NCBI GenBank assembly: GCA_964384625.1
Contig: CAYLNH010000151.1
Location: forward strand, 1 to 17,022
DNA: 17,022 bases
Direction: 5' to 3'
Origin: CAYLNH01 sp964384625
Lineage (GTDB): Bacteria; Verrucomicrobiota; Lentisphaeria; JABSQK01
Shown: positions 14,302 through 17,022 of the stretch, one piece after another
Layout of the letters: every line of letters starts with the position of its first letter
Position numbering within the stretch: position 1 is the stretch's first letter
The notes under the pieces: model-generated
What the model saw: the letters and a program-made list of their open reading frames with translations, nothing else
Databases searched by the model: none
Told to the model about the DNA's origin: nothing
Program-made: the position numbers and the translations under genes

Positions 14302-15255
14302 TCAATCGACGTCATACTCGCGGCTGTAGAACGGGTATCGATTGCGGTCGCCCTCCCAGTTGGACGGGATGTAGCGGTAACGGCCGTACATCCAGATGTA
14401 CTGTTCCGGATACCGGCGAATCAGGTCCTCAGTCATCCGGTTGATCTCGGCGCAGACCTCTTCATCCGTCGGGAATTCGGCAACCGGCTGCGACAGCTCG
14501 CCAAGTTCGATGGCGTAACTGCCGTCTTCGCGGCGTATGCATGTGGCCATGACCAGTCTTGCTCCGGTGCGCCGGGCAAACATGGCCGGCGCGCGGCTCA
14601 TCGCCGCCGGCAGCCCGAAGAAATCAACGAAGATGCCGCCGGCATGCGGCTTCGTGTTCTGATCCACCAGGATCATCACCAGTTCTTTTTGCTTGAGCGC
14701 CTTGAGGATCCCCTTTGCCGCGCCCTTCTCCCAGATTATCCGCCCCCCGAAACTGAGCCGCTGCCGCTCGATCAGCCGCTGGATAAAGGGGTTCGGCTGT
14801 TTGCGGGCGACTGCCGCCGTGTGAATGCCCGCGTGATTCAGCGCCAAATTGCCCAACTCCCAGTTGCCGAGATGCGGACTGAACGACAGCAATCCCTGCG
14901 TTCCGCGGGCCGTCAAGAGCGTTTCCCGGGCCGCCGGCGACAGCGAGACAAACTCGGTGACCCGCTGCGGCCGCGCCTGCAGCCAGATAAACTCAAACAG
15001 CCCCGTAACCATATGCTGCGCTGAACGCCGCGACGTCTCCCGGATGCGGGGCGCATCCCACTCCGGAAACGCCACGCGAAGATTCGCCCGGCTGGTTCGC
15101 CGCATCCCCGGATGCCACAAGACCACCACCCCCAGCACCCGGCCGAGCCGACGTACCAGACCCAGCGGCAACCACCGCAGCAGGGCCAGCGCGGGCCAGA
15201 CCAAGGCAAAAGTGATCGGCCACTGAATTCGACGGCGCAGAGAACGCAGCTTCAC
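14302..15255 (-). CDS. Lipid A/phospholipid-type acyltransferase (LpxL/HtrB family)
   Basis: Predicted inner-membrane enzyme transferring a secondary acyl chain from acyl-ACP to a lipid A-type acceptor, implying a Gram-negative envelope. A GTG start at 15253-15255 is chosen: GAGGGGAG lies a few bases upstream, the upstream gene ends 10 nt earlier, and the 317-residue product matches the family (about 300). The frame stays open further upstream, but that part lies inside the preceding gene and looks like shadow sequence. A hydrophobic N-terminal segment (about 13-47) precedes the catalytic HX4E motif, HLGNWE (128-133), and VDQN (197-200). The C-terminal YPEQYIWMYGRYRY replaces the more usual PEQW..HRRW form. 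It is co-directional and probably co-transcribed with the upstream MmcB-like gene. Confidence 0.88.
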   Translation of the reverse strand: MKLRSLRRRIQWPITFALVWPALALLRWLPLGLVRRLGRVLGVVVLWHPGMRRTSRANLRVAFPEWDAPRIRETSRRSAQHMVTGLFEFIWLQARPQRVTEFVSLSPAARETLLTARGTQGLLSFSPHLGNWELGNLALNHAGIHTAAVARKQPNPFIQRLIERQRLSFGGRIIWEKGAAKGILKALKQKELVMILVDQNTKPHAGGIFVDFFGLPAAMSRAPAMFARRTGARLVMATCIRREDGSYAIELGELSQPVAEFPTDEEVCAEINRMTEDLIRRYPEQYIWMYGRYRYIPSNWEGDRNRYPFYSREYDVD

Positions 15256-15265
15256 CAGACTCCCC

Positions 15266-16168
15266 TCACGCCTTCGGTCGGCGACGCCGGGGAATCGGCA
15301 GATATGCCGGACCGTCGGCGGTCCGGTAAATGCCGTTCGCAAACAACACACTGTCCCGACTGGCCTGGCCGATGTTCTGGACCACATGCAGGCGGTTGTC
15401 GTCGGTACAGGCGTGGCGGGGCCCGGCCTCCAGAACCTCAATCGAGAAGTCGGCAGAGACCCACAGCAACCCCCAGCCGGACGCGACTTCCGGCGGGCGC
15501 ACCGTGCCCGCCGGCACCGCCAGATACGCCTCGTCGGCCAGGCCGGCGCCGGCCAACGCTTCAAACTTCGTACCCCGATACAACGCCTTCTCGATCTTCC
15601 GGATCTCGCGGCAGACCGCGTGGTAATCCTCGTTCCCGGAAAGATTGTATTCCCAATCCGCAAACTCCTCGAACAGCATGTCCGTCCGCTGCAGTCCGGG
15701 TTCGTCCTCGCGAATCTGCTCCTGCAGACGCTCCTGCTGTTCCCGCAGTTCCGTCAGCCGCGGCGTCAGCTCTTCGGAATTGGCGCAGTCCGGCCAGCAC
15801 TCCTTGCGGGTCCGCCGCAGTTCCACCACCACCGTCCGCACCGGCCGCAGGATACGGGCCGGCCCCTGCTCCGTTCGCCGCCGCACCGGAGCACTCCAGA
15901 ACGCGGCAACATCCGCCTTGTACCGCGATATCCGGGTCGGCACCTGCGCCGCAATGCCGCCGGCCCCCGCCTGCAACAGCCAACCCATCACCGCCCGCTG
16001 CAAATGCCGCCGCTTCAGCTTGGCCGGCGACGCGGACGCCGACTGCGTCGCCTTCGGTTTCGGCTTCGGCGGCAATGCTTCCGGTTCTCGCGCCGAAGAC
16101 CGGCCCGCGGCCGGGGGAGACGCCGGTTTCTCTTCCCCGAACAGATCGAACTCAAGCTGATCAGACAT
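15266..16168 (-). CDS. Uncharacterised protein with MmcB/PD-(D/E)XK nuclease-like core
   Basis: A 300-residue protein of unknown function. The first 50 residues are a Pro/Lys/Ser-rich, probably disordered tail. The core resembles MmcB-type DNA-repair nuclease-like proteins: a basic helix (52-65), KADVAAF (84-90) with Asp86, TVVVELRRTRKE (112-123) with Glu116, then after an insertion YLAVPAGTVRPPEVASGWGLLWVS (215-238). The family's usual E-x-K is E-x-R here (ELR, 116-118), so catalysis is doubtful. A charged helical insertion (about 130-200) separates the second strand from the LAVP segment. The ATG at 16168 is preferred over a TTG at 16219, because it starts MSDQLEFDLFGEE; AGGAAAG lies about 10 nt upstream. 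It precedes the acyltransferase by 10 nt. The MmcB likeness is by eye. Confidence 0.62.
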   Translation of the reverse strand: MSDQLEFDLFGEEKPASPPAAGRSSAREPEALPPKPKPKATQSASASPAKLKRRHLQRAVMGWLLQAGAGGIAAQVPTRISRYKADVAAFWSAPVRRRTEQGPARILRPVRTVVVELRRTRKECWPDCANSEELTPRLTELREQQERLQEQIREDEPGLQRTDMLFEEFADWEYNLSGNEDYHAVCREIRKIEKALYRGTKFEALAGAGLADEAYLAVPAGTVRPPEVASGWGLLWVSADFSIEVLEAGPRHACTDDNRLHVVQNIGQASRDSVLFANGIYRTADGPAYLPIPRRRRPKA

Positions 16169-16294
16169 GCAGTGTGGCTTTCCTGTAAACGGTTGTGCCC
16201 GAAAATAGTTGGCGACCAATATATCGGGAGCGGCCCCGCGTGCGAACCCATTTCCCCACTACCGCACAAAAACGACCGGCACCCCCATAGACAA

Positions 16295-16313
16295 AATCAT
16301 AAAAAAGATGATT
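16295..16313. promoter_or_regulatory. Inverted repeat in the divergent promoter region (possible operator)
   Basis: AATCAT (16295-16300) and ATGATT (16308-16313) are perfect inverted arms separated by 7 nt in an AT-rich island between divergent genes. The left arm overlaps the proposed minus-strand -10 box. It could bind a repressor, but no binding protein is identified from sequence. Confidence 0.35.
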
Positions 16314-16324
16314 GTTTATGTTGA
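16296..16324 (-). promoter_or_regulatory. Possible promoter for the MmcB-like/acyltransferase pair
   Basis: On the minus strand TCAACA (16324-16319) and TATGAT (16301-16296) are 17 nt apart, matching at four and five of six positions. The leader to the ATG at 16168 would be about 120 nt. Its -35 box overlaps the -35 box of the plus-strand promoter. Confidence 0.45.
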
Positions 16325-16348
16325 AATGATACCTTTAGTTACTATTCT
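16321..16348 (+). promoter_or_regulatory. Probable promoter for the HTH-Clp_N gene
   Basis: TTGAAA (16321-16326, five of six) and TATTCT (16343-16348, four of six) are separated by 16 nt. They are followed by a leader of about 27 nt and GGAGGT at 16371-16376. Confidence 0.55.
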
Positions 16349-16381
16349 AGGCAACGAAACGACGAACAACGGAGGTCCCGG

Positions 16382-17022
16382 ATGACGACGGAATCAGCCG
16401 AAGCGGACGCTGCGCCATTGGATTACCGCGCCCCCGAATGGGTTGCCGAACGACTCGGACTCGACCGCAATACCGTCTACAAATATCTGCAGGACGGCGT
16501 CATACCGGCGGCCCGACTCGGCCGCAAGTGGCTGATTTCCGAAGCCGGTCTGGCGGTCTGGCTGGCCGGCGAGGTGGAGGCCCAGACCCAAGCCCGGCGG
16601 CGGGCCGCCGGGTCCGCGACGGCGACTGTGGCGCGGCTGCGGAACTTCGCCCCGGAAAGCCGGGAAGTCATCCGGCTGGCCCATGCCGAGGCCCGAGCTT
16701 ACGGCCACGCTGCACTGGGCCAGGGCCATCTGCTGCTCGGCATTCTCAGCCTGCCCGAATTGCCGACGGCGCAACGCCTGACTGCCGCCGGCCTGACGCT
16801 CGACGGTCTGCGCCGGAACTTCGAAGCGATCTGCCCGCCCACCGACAAGCAGCCGCCGCGGCGCATCGGCCGCACGCCGGCCGCCAAACAGGCGATGCAC
16901 GAGGCGGGCCTTCGCCGCCTCGAAGAGGACGGCGACCTGATCCCGCCGACAATGCTGGTGTGGGGGATCCTTAGGGTCGGCGCGGAAATAACGTCGCATT
17001 ATTCGGGGCAGACATACCAACC
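16382..17022 (+). CDS. Partial gene: excisionase-type helix-turn-helix joined to a Clp N-terminal domain
   Basis: The reading frame is open from the ATG at 16382 to the window edge, giving 213 residues with the 3' end missing. GGAGGT lies 5 nt upstream, which fixes the start. Residues 17-62 form an excisionase/MerR-like winged HTH (PEWVAERLGLDRNTVYKYLQ, then IPAARLGRKWLISEAGLAVWL). After an Arg/Ala linker come the two halves of a Clp_N domain: FAPESREVIRLAHAEARAYG with GQGHLLLGIL (89-122), and RTPAAKQAMHEAGLRRLEED with PPTMLVWGIL (164-197). In ClpA/B/C this domain binds substrates and adaptors ahead of AAA+ modules; whether any AAA+ follows is out of view. The HTH suggests DNA binding, perhaps a regulator reading a Clp-adaptor-type signal, which is inference. 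It is divergent from the MmcB-like gene. Confidence 0.78.
   Translation, partial: MTTESAEADAAPLDYRAPEWVAERLGLDRNTVYKYLQDGVIPAARLGRKWLISEAGLAVWLAGEVEAQTQARRRAAGSATATVARLRNFAPESREVIRLAHAEARAYGHAALGQGHLLLGILSLPELPTAQRLTAAGLTLDGLRRNFEAICPPTDKQPPRRIGRTPAAKQAMHEAGLRRLEEDGDLIPPTMLVWGILRVGAEITSHYSGQTYQ

Noticed and set aside
15256..15663. Upstream extension of the acyltransferase reading frame to 453 residues
   Set aside because: The extra 136 codons lie inside the MmcB-like gene, are Arg/Cys-rich without homologous appearance, and a GTG with a good ribosome site fits the family length.
16394..17020. A 208-codon minus-strand frame at the right edge
   Set aside because: It is the antisense shadow of the HTH-Clp_N gene, which has a ribosome site, a promoter and two recognisable domains.

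Overview
This is a GC-rich chromosomal window from a Gram-negative bacterium. The best taxonomic clue is the four-gene cluster at 4346-10968. It encodes a secretin, a PilO-like protein, a PilM-like ATPase with a C-terminal PilN-like part, and a small exported protein, which resembles the Amuc_1098-1102 pilus-like cluster of Akkermansia. Together with a lipid A-type acyltransferase and FloA, this points to the PVC superphylum (Verrucomicrobia, Lentisphaerae or Kiritimatiellota relatives). The placement is inferred from gene content, not from a phylogenetic marker search.

Layout: a guanine deaminase gene (65-532, +) is followed by a 525-nt gap with two adjacent perfect palindromes. A galactokinase gene and the SRP GTPase gene ffh overlap by 8 nt (1058-3605, +). 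A 737-nt non-coding stretch (3609-4345) is full of GC-rich hairpins and holds a 60/61-bp tandem array with a recent 121-bp duplication. It ends in a strong minus-strand terminator for the pilus genes.

The pilus-like genes run leftwards from a near-consensus promoter at 11113-11141: Amuc_1102-like, PilM/PilN-like, Amuc_1100-like, then the secretin, which may also have its own promoter. Three of the four proteins carry poly-Gly, Asn/Gln or Asp-rich tracts. Just upstream on the same strand is floA, starting with TTG. A GT2 glycosyltransferase and a PIG-L deacetylase, coupled by a TGATG junction, follow on the plus strand. Next comes a tRNA-Val(GAC) with an unusual C33.

The right end has a minus-strand pair: an unnamed protein resembling MmcB/PD-(D/E)XK nuclease-like proteins, and an LpxL/HtrB-type acyltransferase. 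Divergent from them, and cut by the window edge, is a gene joining an excisionase-type HTH to a Clp N-terminal domain.

Most of the window looks like core envelope and housekeeping DNA, with no CRISPR array, transposase or phage genes. The parts most worth a second look are the pilus-like machine with its low-complexity tracts, the tandem array, the HTH-Clp_N gene, the MmcB-like gene and the C33 tRNA.
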